Positions 1 to 11,511 of a DNA stretch of 64,000 nucleotides are shown piece after piece. The position numbers and the translations under genes are program-made. The DNA is from Allodiplogaster sudhausi. Lineage: Eukaryota; Nematoda; Chromadorea; Rhabditida; Diplogasteridae. The stretch spans positions 8,165,001 through 8,229,000 of the forward strand of contig CALZFC010000001.1 of NCBI GenBank assembly GCA_945643635.1. The letters are read 5' to 3'. The notes under the pieces were generated by a model. It was not told the origin of the DNA. It saw only the letters and a program-made list of their open reading frames with translations, and made no database searches. The first letter of the stretch is position 1. Every line of letters begins with the position of its first letter.

Positions 1-505
1 CCTCCCCACGTGGAGTTGCTTTACTCGGCGAGTTTAGGTTCGCGCGCTTGATTTCTCTTTCAAGCTGCTTATAATTAGGTTGTTTCTTTTTCATTACTTT
101 ATTAAAAGGAAATTTAAAATTCTTTACTATCTATTTTGATCTCAATTAATGTGGTGGAACTGAATGCATCCCAGAATTATTTTCTACACTTTGCATATAT
201 ACTAATATAAAAAGCTAATTTTTATGAAAAAAGAATTACTCTTAACCTATCATGTAATGAAGTTTTGTTAAATATTCAAGTAAAAACCTTTTCTTTCAGA
301 TACCACCTCATGCGCGACACTTGCCTCAGGGACTTTCAATTTGTTCTTGTTGACGCTCTTCAACTTTCCTTCGCTATCTTCACCAGTGTTCCTAGTAGGC
401 TTTCTTTTTCTACGTGTAAATCTTGTATAAGAGTAGTTTGGCTAACAATAAGAGTTTTGATTTCCAATTCACAAAAGAAACTTCTTCTCCTTTGATTACT
501 TGTAG
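1..505. other. AT-rich stretch, no supported gene
   Basis: AT-rich sequence. A pyrimidine-rich acceptor-like site near 290-300 (TTTCTTTCAG) could begin an exon on the plus strand, but the following frame is short and of low quality. Nothing else is recognised. Confidence 0.3.
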
Positions 506-696
506 ACATTGTCCGCTCGGAAGCAGCAACTACTACGGTAAGCGATGAAGACAAGGACTCGGATGTGGAAGGCGAAGTGGGAGGAGAGGCAGCGGGCGGC
601 TTTAGTCAGTTGATATTATCGATTTTTAGTTTGTTCGTTGCTATCTGTCTTTGCCATTGGTGGGTTTCACAATTAATAACAGTATGTCAAATTTGA
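506..696 (+). CDS. Possible terminal exon of an unidentified tail-anchored protein
   Basis: An acceptor (TTGTAG, ending at 505) opens a 62-codon frame that stops at 694-696. The peptide has an acidic stretch around residues 12-30 (DEDKDSDVEGE) followed by one hydrophobic segment (QLILSIFSLFVAICLCHWW), which would suit a C-terminal membrane anchor. A donor-like GGTAAGCG at about 537-544 could instead make this a short internal exon. I could not join it to upstream exons, and I recognise no family. Confidence is low. Confidence 0.22.
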
Positions 697-1505
697 ATTT
701 AAAGAATGAAATATTTCATTACCGGAAGAATTTTTTCCATTTAATTAACAGTGTTTTATGATAATTGAATAAAAAAAGAAGTGTGTATCCTCCATAGCTG
801 AACAAGGTCCGGCGCAGGACTCCAGGCCAGGGGGTACAGAGCCGAAAAAATGACTTTTTCGTTCAAAAATCACCTTTCCTGTGGAAAAAGTGCCGTTTTT
901 CAAGCAAAAAATGTTTCATCCGGGGGGTTCAACGGAATTTTGAGCCGGCCGGGGGGTACAACACGGCGCATGCACCGTCCTTGTTCAGCACTGGTATCCT
1001 CTTACATTCCCCCATGTGTTGAGAGCGTCCGACGCGTTCTTCGGCGCCCAAGCGACGCCGTAGCGGAAGAGCCGCGTGGCGTGAGAGGGCGCGGCAGCAC
1101 CACGCGCGGATACGCGACGCGTTCGGACCCGCGCACATGTATGTGCTTGAGTGACTAGATGGATTAGTTGATGATGGCTCGGAACGGCTGCAGTCTGTCA
1201 TTGTCTCTCCGTTACTCTCTTCTAGAATTGCTTCTAAGAGACAGGCAAATGCCAATGCTTGTAAAAAAGGTGGGGTAGTGGGGACTTTAAGGCACCACGG
1301 AAAGCAAGATGGTGAAAGTAAAAACAGAATTTGTACTTAAAATCTGGATGAGGCATGGCTCCGGGAATTCACAAAATCAAGATGGGTACGTAGAATTGAC
1401 GGTGCCTCCTTAAGTCCCACCTAGCTTGCCTAGTGTTAGAGGGCTCGGCCACGGTGTCACTGTTATCGTTTCTTGAAGAGACCTTTGACACCGCTTTTTT
1501 TTAAG
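697..1505. other. Intergenic or unresolved 5' region of APC2, with a small inverted repeat
   Basis: GCTGAACAAGG near 798 is repeated inverted near 980, bracketing about 200 bp, which suggests a small MITE-like insertion. A GC-rich patch (about 1020-1140) gives overlapping open frames on both strands that look like composition effects. A frame at about 1170-1250 (plus) could be an upstream APC2 exon, but I cannot confirm it because the APC2 N-terminus is poorly conserved. Confidence 0.3.
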
Positions 1506-1957
1506 GGAATCGCCAGCATCCCTTCTGCGCGACGTGTCAGCGTCGCCCATCGAAGCAGTGGCGAAGGAGCGAGTGAGGAGAGTCGTCGAGAAGCTCTGCG
1601 CCGACTTCGAATGCGTCGGCATGTTCAGCAAGCTCGAGAAGGTATACGGTAGGAGATGAAGCAGAGTACAAGTAGGCCAAGGAGGGCTTAAGAGGGCAGC
1701 TTAACGCGGGGAAGGAATGTCACTTTTTCACATCTGCAATGATCATCACAATGTTCGCCCCCCTCTATCTCTGTCCAGTGCTGAAGAAAGGTTGCACTTC
1801 TGGAACGGGGAATTACATAACAGGAAATCTGACAAGGGCGTGAGGGCTAAAAGAAAGCGCAGACCGGCATAGTGCATCCTTCTTCAGCCCTGCCTCTGCC
1901 GCTCTGCTTTTCTCTGTCTATCCCTATCGCTCTCTATTTCCCTCTCCCATCTCTCTT

Positions 1958-2004
<47 letters not shown>

Positions 2005-4089
2005 TCTCTCTCTCCTTTATATATCTCTCTCTCACTCTCTCGTTTATCTGTCTCTCTCTCTCTCTCCTTATCTCTCTCTCTCCAGACGATGCGTACAGTT
2101 GCCACATGGGCGTCCGAGTTGAGTGGCCGGAAGACGAGTGAAGTCATCTGCGAGTTGGAAGATCTTCTCGAGAAGAGCGTAATCCACTTTTACACTGATC
2201 GAGTAGGTTTTTTTTTATTTTGTTTAAATTACAAAATAAATAATGTTTTTTTTCATTCTTTACTATTAATTTGAATTAAATTTTTTATTCTTCAAAACGT
2301 AAGCACCTCGTGATTGTAGGACACATTGCATGCGTAATTTCAAATCAGCTTATTTTTTCAATAGAAGAATATGTCTTAGCAAATTAAGAAAATATTGAAG
2401 AACACTATTGAGATTTACGCAATTACCGTATCCGAATTCCCGAGGAGCGAGCCTGCTGTGGACATTCTTCGTTATTGCATGTCGAGGTTATCTCCACGAA
2501 TTTAACTTCATTTTTTTAATACGTATTTTTAAAATGTGATTTGTTCAGATCTCCTATATAATATTTTATGTGTGATGTATGCACTTTGCAAGTGTCTTCT
2601 TCTGAAGTAGAGTGATTCTTCGATTTGAGGCAGGAGAATTTTGGACGTGAGAAGATTGTCAGCGAATTGGTGAGCGAGATCGAGAGACGACTTCTGCACG
2701 TTGGTAAGAAAGCGGATTGAGAATGATGAATCAAGTATTTTTAGTGTGCAGAAATCAGGTAAATGCTCTTCTGCTCTTTACTAATTCTTTTAATTTTTTG
2801 GACTTTGAAGCTCTGATTTTTCTAACTGTTCCCTTAAAGAAATAGCCATTATATCCAATTCTTTTAAATCGTTTTCAGTATTTACATAGTTGTTAATTTT
2901 TCTTTGTATGATTAAGCAATCATGTATTAATGTTTGCATGTGTATTTATTTATATGTTTATTTTTGTATGAAATGACTACTCCCTCCTTTGAAGGAGTAA
3001 CCACGTCGGCCATCCTCGCCGCGTACGCGTCGGCCGTGGAGTCGCTGCGGCTGCTCGACTCCACCTGCGTACTTATGCATCGAGTTGGCAGAGTTATCAG
3101 AGAGTATATCAAGTACGTCGATGTTCTCTCTTTCTCTCTATCTCTCTCTCTCCCTCTCTCTCTCTTATTCTCTCTCATTCTCTGTCCTCTATCTCTCTCG
3201 ACCTCTCTTTCTCCTCTCTCTCTCTCTCTCTCGCTCTCTTCCTCTCTCTCTCTCTCTCTACCTCTGTCTCTCTCCCCCCCCTCTCTCCCTCTATCTCTCT
3301 CCCTCTCCCTCCCTCTTTCTTTCCCCCCTCACCCTCTCGCTCCCTCTCTCACTCACCTGATAACCATTCACTGATATTCTCCATCTCTGTCATAAGACTA
3401 CCTTTCCTTCTCTGTTTCCAGCTCTTTCTAACATCCTCTTTCTCTAACAATATGCCAGAAATTAAATTTTGCCCACACTGAATAAAAAGAGTGGTAGTAA
3501 TATATAATAGAGATCGGCATGGGAGTGTTTCTTCTAATGAGTATACTTCATTGAAAATTGTCAAGGGATCAAAAAAATGCAATGAGTTTTAACATTGTGA
3601 GCGAAGTGGAAGTCTCTCTTATAAAGAAGAAAAAAATTTTTTTAGAAAGCGACCAGACACTGTCCGCCAGATCATCACTTACATAACAACGGAGAAAAGA
3701 GACGAACTCTGCGAGGTGGGGGAGGCGCTTTTGTATTGTTGAACACCAATTTTTGAATTGCTTCCTATTTATAATTTTGTTATTATTCCAAGATGATCTA
3801 AAAAAAATATGTAAATTCATGTTGTATAAAGGTTTTATAGGACGTTGTTATTTATAATTTATTAATGTAGAATTAATAAATAAGTTATTAATATAATTAA
3901 TAAATAATAATAATAAAAAAAACTTACTGTTAGATGCGCGGTCGGAGCGCGATTGTGGATGAGAGCGATATCGCTGGCGTCAACGACGAATTCCTCGCGG
4001 GCTCAGACGAAGACTGGGGAGGCACGAGTGGCAGGCCGTGGGACCAGTGGATGCCCGATCCACCCGATGCACCGCCCGGTTTGGCATTC

Positions 4090-4135
<46 letters not shown>

Positions 4136-7100
4136 GCTCCCTCGCACTTACGTTCTTTCCCTCCCTCCTTCTCTCTCTCTCTCACTGTCTCTCTCTCTCT
4201 CTCTCTCTTTCTTTCTTTCCAGAAGAGTCTGGCCGTTTCCGTCGTTCTGCCGACGTCTTCAACATGCTTGTCTCTGTCTACGGCACGAAGGAGTTGTTCG
4301 TCAAGGAATACCGTCAACTTCTCGCAGAAAGGCTCTCCTCTGCGGCGACCAAGGATGTCAGAGATCAGAGATCACTCCCCCCCCCCTTCCTCTCTAAATT
4401 TCATTTTTATTCTTCTGTCTTTGAGCACTATCGATTTTTATGAATATACATATGCGATATTATGGGGAAATAAGAAAACAATGAATTTTATTTATTTTAA
4501 TAAATAAATAATTAAATTCTTTTTAGCCACTTTTCGAACGACGCTACCTCGAGCTGCTCAAGCTGAGATTCTCAGAAGGAGAACTCCAGCAATGCGAGGT
4601 TTGTGCAATCTTTGATGGATGAAAATATCGTTTTCTTACGTTCATTTCCTATTAATATTCTTTGATCATGTGTTTAGTGAGAAAAGTGTGCTAGAAAATT
4701 AGGAAACAATTGTCTATTAGAACTTATGAACATGATTGCGGAAAATTGTTTTTAAAATTTTTCTCAGTTTGTGTTTTATAAAATACTCTATATAATATAT
4801 ATGTAAAATAAAATGTAAATTAGAATTACAAATATCTTTACTTCTTACTTATTTCAGGTAATGCTTCGTGATGTCAGCGACTCGAGCCGCGTCGATTCAG
4901 CTGCTAAAATGGTGAGGAAATAATGCTAATTATGACATTTTATCTTTTTTTTAAATGGTAATTTCATATCAGGGAATTGCTTTCGTTTTTTTCATTGCTT
5001 CATTTGTTTGGATATATTCTTTTTATTATTTTACAGCGCGCTCAACTTATCTCCGGCCGTGTAATTTCTGCTCATTTTTGGCCAACGACCGAGAACGAGA
5101 AAGGAGTTGAGGTATACAGAAAACGAATCTGATAAATAATCTTTAAATAATATGAGATGACGTTATATCATTTAGCTATTGTTAAATGTTCTGTTAGTTG
5201 TGTTCTTGCTTATTAATCAGAGATTCTGGAAATTAACCGAACTTGAGTTCATCTAATTGTGAAGGTGTCATCATTGTTTGTGACATTTACAGAAATTCCC
5301 TGAAGAAATCGAAAGCGCGATGACAGAGTATGCAAAAGTTTACGAGGAAATCAAGAAGGATCGATGTCTCAACTGGATTCGGGCTGCCGGGTGCGGTAGT
5401 TGTTTTTTTTGGTTTTTATTTATTCCAGATTTGTTTTTATTTATTGTTTTTTTTTGGTTTTTATTTATTACTGTATATTTGGGTAACAATTACATTAATA
5501 TTTTTATACTGCCGACATATGTGATCTCTCTGCTAAGGAAATTGTGCTTGAAATGGAGCACTTCTCAAGAAGTTCTGTGATTGATAAATTTGTAATAGTA
5601 CTGTAGCAGACTGATTTTTTGTTTGTCCTACCCTTTCCACAGCAATGGAATGATTCTTTTATTCTACTCTTTCCACCGCAGCGGTATTATCTGCCCTTTC
5701 AGTTGCATGGAGCTTACTCTGACGGTTGACGGCGTCCGTGTGCAGAAGGTCGTTCCGAACATTTACGTGCCAAATATCGTGCTCTTTACACAGAAAGGTT
5801 TGCTACTATTATCTTACTTCCTGGATGATTAATTTTATTATGATTCTTTGTTGTGTCTCTTTCTTTTTTATATCGAATGTTAGATTTTTTGTTTACCTTA
5901 GTTTTATTATTCAACTTTTCGTTCTTCTATTTCGCACTATTGTTTATTCCTCCTTGTCTTAAAAAGAGGAGTGAGAAGTGTCGAATTTGAATCCATTTTT
6001 CAGACTAGATCTATAGACTATGTCATGTAGAAACGATTAATTTTTTTTTAATTTTTTTTAATTTAATCTTCCTAATTTTTTTTCTAATTTAAGAGGAGTG
6101 GGAGCTGTCCGAGTTGGCGAGTGCACTGAACGTCCCTCAAGCAATGGCCAAGCGTCGTCTGGAGTGGTGGCTGGGGCAGGGCGTTCTCACGGTGACACTC
6201 CCTCCCGGAGCGACTTCCGAGGTCTACCGCCTCACCAAGAACCCTAGCAATCTCGAGAGATTCAAGGTTAGATCTTCAATTGAAATGTTGAAATGTAACA
6301 AGACAATATAAAGTTCTTTCCTATCCAAACTTCTATCTTTTTATTTCTTACAGGCAGGGAATAAAAGCCAAACTGTCGAGGACCTAGTAAAGCAGGATGG
6401 GGGAAGGAAGTATTGGGCACTGACGCCAGGGTAGGATTACATGAAAACAGAGTTTCTGTCAAAATGTTCATCCGAAACATGGTTGGGTAGGCCCTTGGGA
6501 AAGTCCGAAATTATAGTGGGTTTGTCAAATCAACAGTAATTTTGTTTCCTCTGCTTGCAGGCCAGCACAGAAGCGGATGAAGAGGAAGAGGAGGAGGAGG
6601 AGACGGAAGACCCGCTGGACGCCGTTGAATCTCTGGAGCAGTACTGGAAGTACACCAAGTCGTTCATTGTAAGTCCAGTTTGGAAACTACTTAGTAGCTT
6701 TTTATTTCATGTAATTTAACATTCCGTAAGTCATACAGATATAATTAGAGACCGCAGTAAGCAAAAGTTTGACACAGCGAACTCGGGCCGGGTGCTACCG
6801 TACCCGTTCCTTAAGCACAGCTTGCCAGCGAACACGACATTTTTGAGTTTAAAATTATTTCCGCGCGTTTTCATAGCTGTTGAGATGTTTTTTTTTCTTT
6901 ATCGACAACAAGGTAGGCAGTAGAAGGTAAAGACGCCATTTTGACCTCCTCGCCGCTTAAATTGAGTTAAATCCCTATTATATACTGTCGTGGTCAACAA
7001 GTTTCCATGTTTTATTTAAAGCTATGGCCTTTCTAAATGCGTGCAGAAATTTTGGAGACACCGCGGAGCAAGACTTTTTAGATATGATCAAAAATGTGTT

Positions 7101-8311
7101 GTTTAGCATATCAAGGGGATTTTACATTTTGAGCTGAAAACCTATTTTATACTTTCGTGGTCAACAGATTTCTTCGTTTTGTTTAAAGCTATGACCACTC
7201 TTTAAAACTGCACAAAATTTGAGGGTGGTGCGGAGCAAGACTTTTTAGATATCATCAAAAATGTTTTGTTTAGCATATCAAGGGGATTTCACATTTTGAG
7301 CTGAAAACCTACTTTATACTTTCGCGGTCAACAGATTTCTTGGTTTCATTTAAAGCTATGGCCTTTTTGTATAACTGCACAAAATTTGAGGGTGGTGAGG
7401 ATTAGTTGAGCAGGAGCATGCATCGTCTGTAGCGATCATCTGACCGGCCAAACTTCATTTGACATAATGACATGCATCGGCAGGAACTGTAGGCGTCCCA
7501 TTCTCCACAGGAATAAGCATATTAAAAAAGACTTTTAATTACTTAATTTCAATTTTGTTTGGGTTTCTGATTATGGATTTTGGTTTCTCGTCACCAAAAA
7601 CCCCCAGAAACATCATTAGTTTACATTGCATTGCTATTTGAAAAAATCATCTGCGGTCTCTAGATATAATGGTGTCATTTTGTATGAGCTTACACGATTC
7701 ATTTCCATATTAATTGTGATTTAGTTATCAGATTATCAGTTACAGCATTTTGTACATTTAAGATTCTTTAATTGACAGGCAAATCAAGAGCGCAGCGAGA
7801 TCCGACCAGAGCGGTTGCTTACGATTTACAAAATGTTCTCGTCGCCTTCATCCCAGTCTATCTCGCTCGATACCGTCATCGCTTTCCTGCAACGAAAGGT
7901 TTTTTTTTCAAAAACATTACCGTCGTAACATATTTCTCGAGCAGTTATTTCTTTGCGAAGGATGGAGCACTTTGAAAATTTATCCTGATAACTGATCTTT
8001 ATGGCAACATTCTCAATCTCCTTCAGTCGCTTCCCTCCTGGGTTACTTGTTGGTTAATTTTTGGTAATTTAGAAGAAGGTGGGAGATCGTAAGATCTAAA
8101 AATGGTGATTTAAACAAATAATTTACCTTTGATTTCAAGGAATCTATTTACCTTTATATGTACTTTTTAATATATGTGTACATTTATTTTCATGCCTTTA
8201 TTTCATAAGAGCATTTTTTTCGTCCAGGTCAAGCTGAACCTGCTCACCTTCCACAACGGAGTGTATCGAGCTGTGAAGGAACCAGCGGTACCCTCGGGAA
8301 CGAATAAGTGA
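1506..8311 (+). CDS. apc-2: Anaphase-promoting complex subunit 2 (APC2), cullin-like; 17 exons, 5' end unresolved
   Basis: APC2 is the cullin-like scaffold of the APC/C ubiquitin ligase. It binds the RING subunit APC11 and drives ubiquitination of cyclins and securin in the nucleus and cytoplasm. Exons, all joining in phase: 1506-1641, 2086-2202, 2413-2486, 2630-2703, 2995-3112, 3646-3715, 3934-4078, 4223-4356, 4527-4598, 4858-4911, 5037-5111, 5293-5390, 5703-5797, 6094-6266, 6561-6668, 7779-7898, 8228-8311. These give about 581 residues. Family-typical blocks, judged from memory of APC2, include EFPRSEPAVDILRYC, SAVESLRLLD, FNMLVSVYGTKELFVKEYR, LELLKLRFSEGELQQCEVML, HFWP and the final winged-helix end, TFHNGVYRAVKEP. 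Animal APC2 is usually 730-820 residues, so roughly 150-240 N-terminal residues are missing and probably lie upstream. Exon 15 encodes an acidic run before the conserved EQYWKY segment. AATAAA follows the stop. The first exon is the least certain. Confidence 0.9.
1945..2085 (+). repeat. (CT)n microsatellite ending at an APC2 3' splice site
   Basis: A nearly pure CT tract runs directly into TCCAG at 2081-2085, the acceptor of APC2 exon 2, so it serves as an oversized polypyrimidine tract. Open frames read through it are artefacts. Confidence 0.85.
3120..3355 (+). repeat. (CT)n-rich tract in APC2 intron 5
   Basis: Impure CT/CCT repeat just downstream of the GTACGT donor at 3113. It produces long Ser/Leu-rich false open frames. 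Confidence 0.85.
4088..4222 (+). repeat. (CT)n microsatellite ending at an APC2 3' splice site
   Basis: CT-rich tract filling the short intron 7 of APC2 and ending in TTTCCAG at 4222. As in intron 1, the repeat is the polypyrimidine tract itself. Confidence 0.85.
6746..7662. mobile_element. Non-autonomous hAT-like DNA transposon in an APC2 intron (917 bp)
   Basis: Perfect 12-bp terminal inverted repeats TAGAGACCGCAG (6746-6757 and 7651-7662) are flanked by a perfect 8-bp direct duplication GATATAAT (6738-6745 and 7663-7670). An 8-bp duplication and YARNG-type ends are typical of hAT transposons. No transposase frame is present. The interior has about 2-3 copies of a roughly 150-bp unit (about 6980-7400) carrying the recurring words TTTAAAGCTATG and AGCATATCAAGGGGATTT. 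It lies wholly within intron 15 and leaves both flanking exons intact. Confidence 0.85.
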
Positions 8312-8889
8312 ATAAAGGAAGATTTTTAGGTTAACAAACAGACTGTCAAAGATTTATGTTTATGCTCGTTTTTTTTTATTTGTAATTATTTTTCACTCAC
8401 GAATTGATAAGGCTGGCAAACACTGTCAGAATGATTCTCAACATTATGATCTTCGTAGTTTATGTATTCAGCACTTTGCGGGTACATTTATCAAATAAAC
8501 AATTTACCAAACGTAAAGCAGATCTGGTATGCATGGAAAGGATGATAAATGAAAGGAGAGATACAAAGACTCGCATGCATGTAATTCCTCCCTTTACGTC
8601 TCCCTCTCTTTCTCTCTCTCTTTTCTTTGTCTATATATCTCTTATTTTCTCTCTTTCTCTCTCTCTCACTCTCTCTCTGTACTTCAGCAAAACCTATTTT
8701 CACTATTCTGGAACGTCCCCCTTCCCTATCTTTCTCGCCTCCGAATATACATTGTACTTTCGCGTTTGGGAGAATAAGAACTATACAAGATGGAAACTAT
8801 ATTGAGTATAGCAAGCTTTATCATAGAACGCGTAGTGGGTAGAGAGAGAGAGAGAGAGAGAAAAGAGCGGGGGTGAAAGAGGAGACCCT
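8312..8889. other. APC2 3' flank, duplicated at 26.9-27.5 kb
   Basis: Sequence from about 8120 (last APC2 intron) through the APC2 stop and up to the MSP fragment at 8890 is clearly similar to about 26750-27550. It includes a (CT)n tract at about 8600-8680 and a (GA)n tract at 8839-8863. No separate gene is seen. Confidence 0.7.
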
Positions 8890-8976
8890 TCAAGGGTTGT
8901 ATTCGATGGGGAGGCCGTCACCCTGGAACCACTCGCGGCGGAACTGCTTGGCAGCGCCGTCCGGGGTGTTGGTCCA
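8890..8976 (-). pseudogene. Truncated MSP fragment (C-terminal part of exon 3)
   Basis: On the minus strand this encodes the MSP C-terminus from [21 protein letters not shown] to LPIEYNP and stop, but the six residues MVRRKN are missing through an 18-bp in-frame deletion. At 8977 the MSP match ends abruptly and the sequence becomes similar to 23793-23935, the outer flank of the other MSP locus. Exons 1 and 2 and half of exon 3 are absent, so it cannot make an MSP. It matches the end of the intact MSP gene at 27551 and was carried there with the APC2 3' end. Confidence 0.88.
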
Positions 8977-9113
8977 GTCATTTTTCAGCAATATTTCATG
9001 GTTACATTCCAATTATTATTACCCTTTCGCTTCTTCTCTGAGACTGTCTCTCTCTTTCTATTTCTGTGCCTTTTCCCCTTCCTTCCCTTCTCTCTCTAAT
9101 AAACTTAATTTAA

Positions 9114-11511
9114 GAGAGCCTCTCTGTATGCCTCCAGTAGGGCGTGCCCCAGATCCAGACGTTGGATTTCGAATGTGAAAACATAGTCGGGCATGGCACT
9201 GGGCCCCAGTAACAATATTAAATGGCAAAAAAATATTTTCAAAAAATTTTTTTCCGTGAACAGGTAAAAGTATGGATAATTTCTGAATTGATGTATGTCG
9301 CTTCAAACTCAATATTTTTCAATTTTCTTTTTTTAACGGAATCAACGTTGGATTCTGAACAAAATCAGCTAAGAAGTCTTTCAGTCAACTATTTTTTTCA
9401 CATCGAAAAATTACTTTTAATATTTGAATTTGACGGTTAAGTACCTTATACTCATTTGTGTGTGGGTGTTATATCTCAAAATGTAGAGCATTAAAAACTG
9501 TATAACATATATTGTTTTCGCTTCGTGTGCACTGCCCTTAAGGGCATGGAAAATAGGCTCAAATATGGGTACCTCGGATATGTTGGATTCAAGGAATGCG
9601 TGAAAAGAAGTTAAATTCTTGTTGTAACATAAAATGAACCATTTCATTAGATTCAGCACGTGCTTCTTTTCAAAAAAGCTCCATATCAAAATTTCATAAA
9701 ATTATCATCTTCCATGAAAAAAACGCATTTTTCGATTTTTCAGCCATTGTCAGAAAATGACCTAAAACTATTCGAATCGCTGTATTTTTAATGTTTTCAG
9801 TGAGAACAGAATGCGGATAGTACTATTCAGTACGCTACAAAATTCTCTACAAGATAAAAATATTTACATCTGGATAGGGCGTCCCTAACAATGACAGTAT
9901 CGATTATCCTATGGCGGTCGCGTCAAAACTGACAGATCCGCATTTTCCAACTTTTCGTGCAATCGTAATGTTTATTACTCATCCAATACATCATTCTGCT
10001 CCACGAAGCACACTAAGATCAGAACCGATGTTTGTTTTGCAGAGTTCCCGTGGTAAAAGCCCGCAAAAGGGTTTGCACGCGCGCGGCTTCGAACCTGCCA
10101 CCCATGACATTCGACGTGCACAACCAATTGGCTAAAATGGCATTATAAAATTCATTTCTGGAAAATGCCAAAACCAATCTTAATGGTTGACCTATCAGCC
10201 GTCTATCGAAATAAATATATCCCTCAAACAATGTAAATTGACGATAAGGTCAAATAAGTGGCCAAAATATTCGAACCCAAAAAAAGTAGATCAAAAAAGC
10301 TATTCATGATAACGTGATGTATGGGAAAGTTGTTCGTCTGAGCGAAAGCTATAGAACGGCATATAACATGTGGGGATAAGTTCAATCCGCGAGCAATAAC
10401 AGCCGCGAAAATGTCCCCCCAAAATATTGACCTTTGAACGGACTCCAGCTCACTTTTTCGGTACTCTTACTAATAGAGAGGACATTCTTTATGAGTCACT
10501 ATTATCTATTCGGCTGGAGTACCGAAAAAGTGCCCTGAAGTCCTTTGAAAAGTAAATTTGTTGGTGATACATTACCGCGGCTGTTATTGCTCGCGGATTG
10601 AACTTATCCCCACATGTTATATGCCATTCTATAGCTTTCGCTCAGACGAACAACTTTCCAATACATCACGTTATCATGAATAGCTTTGTTGATGAAAAGT
10701 TGGAAAATGCGGATCTGTTAGTTTTGACGCGACCGCCTTAGGAAAATCGATACTGTCATTGGTAGGGACGCTCTATCCAGATGTAATGGATGTATGTTGT
10801 AGAGAATTTTGTCGCGTACTGAATAGTACTATCCGCATTCTGTTCTCACTGAAAACATTGAAAATACAGCGATTCGAATTGTTTTAGGTCATTTTCTGAC
10901 AATGGCTGAAAAATCGAAAAATGCGTTTTTTTTCATGGAAGATGATAATTTTATGAAATTTTGATATGGAGCTTTTTTGAAAAGAAGCACGTGCTGAATC
11001 GAATGAAATTTTTCATTTTATGTTACAACAAGTATTTAACTTCTTTTCACTCATTCCTTGAATCCTACATATCCGAGGTATATATGTTAAAAAGAAAAGA
11101 ATATATGTTATACAGATTTTAATGCTCTACATTTTGAGATATAACACCCACACACAAATGAGTATAAGGTACTTAGCCGTCAAATTCAAATATTAAAAGT
11201 AATTTTTCGATGTGAAAAAAATAGTTGACTGAAAGACATCTGGGCTGATTTTGTTCAGAATCCTACGTTAATTCCGTTAAAAAAAAGAAAATTGAAAAGT
11301 ATTGATATTAAAGAAAGTTATGGGGACTTCAACTTTTTCCATACATTTACATGCCCAGACAAGGAAAAAAATTTTATAACAAAATTGACCTTCTAATTGT
11401 CTTCATAGTGCACATAGGTACCCTGATTAAATTTTGGATAACCAAATCAAAAAGTTTTACCCCGCGGCAGGCCCCCATGGAGGGCTGCTTGATCCTTACA
11501 GAGAGGCTCTC
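9114..11511. mobile_element. Palindromic (foldback) element flanked by TTAA, 2.4 kb
   Basis: Terminal inverted repeats GAGAGCCTCTCTGTA are flanked by TTAA at 9110-9113 and 11512-11515. Within them two long arms (about 9305-10440 and about 10560-11325) are inverted copies of each other, leaving a loop of little more than 100 bp. The left arm holds an extra 333 bp (9957-10289). No transposase frame is seen. The related MSP locus at 23.9 kb lacks the element and has a single TTAA at the corresponding place, so this is an insertion with TTAA target duplication, as in piggyBac-type transposition. The ends do not match the usual piggyBac CCY start, so the family is open. Confidence 0.82.
9957..10289 (-). 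mobile_element. SINE-like insertion with tRNA-type promoter boxes
   Basis: This 333-bp piece interrupts the left arm of the palindromic element. The right arm reads straight through the corresponding point (10687-10700). On the minus strand it has an A-box-like TAGCCAATTGGTTGTGC (10134-10118) and a B-box GGTTCGAAGCC (10095-10085) about 39 nt apart, close to tRNA spacing. There is no matching acceptor stem, so it is not a tRNA gene. A tRNA-derived SINE is the best guess, but the boxes lie in mid-insert rather than at its head, which weakens it. Confidence 0.4.

Noticed and set aside
850..1255. Overlapping open frames on both strands in GC-rich DNA
   Set aside because: Frames are open on both strands because of composition; no domain, no splice context.
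1872..2147. Long open frames across (CT)n/(GA)n tracts (also at 2927-3374, 3934-4507, 19315-19699, 20013-20411, 31813-31995)
   Set aside because: Dinucleotide repeats have no stops in several frames. Real exons at these places are short and end at splice sites.
6354..6430. Possible extra APC2 exon between exons 14 and 15
   Set aside because: It has acceptor and donor-like ends but is 77 nt long and would break the frame of the conserved EQYWKY exon.
7000..7400. CRISPR-like repeat array
   Set aside because: Units are about 150 bp, contiguous and drifting, and lie inside a DNA transposon of a eukaryote.
10040..10145. tRNA gene on the minus strand
   Set aside because: A- and B-box-like motifs are present but no acceptor or anticodon stem can be formed.
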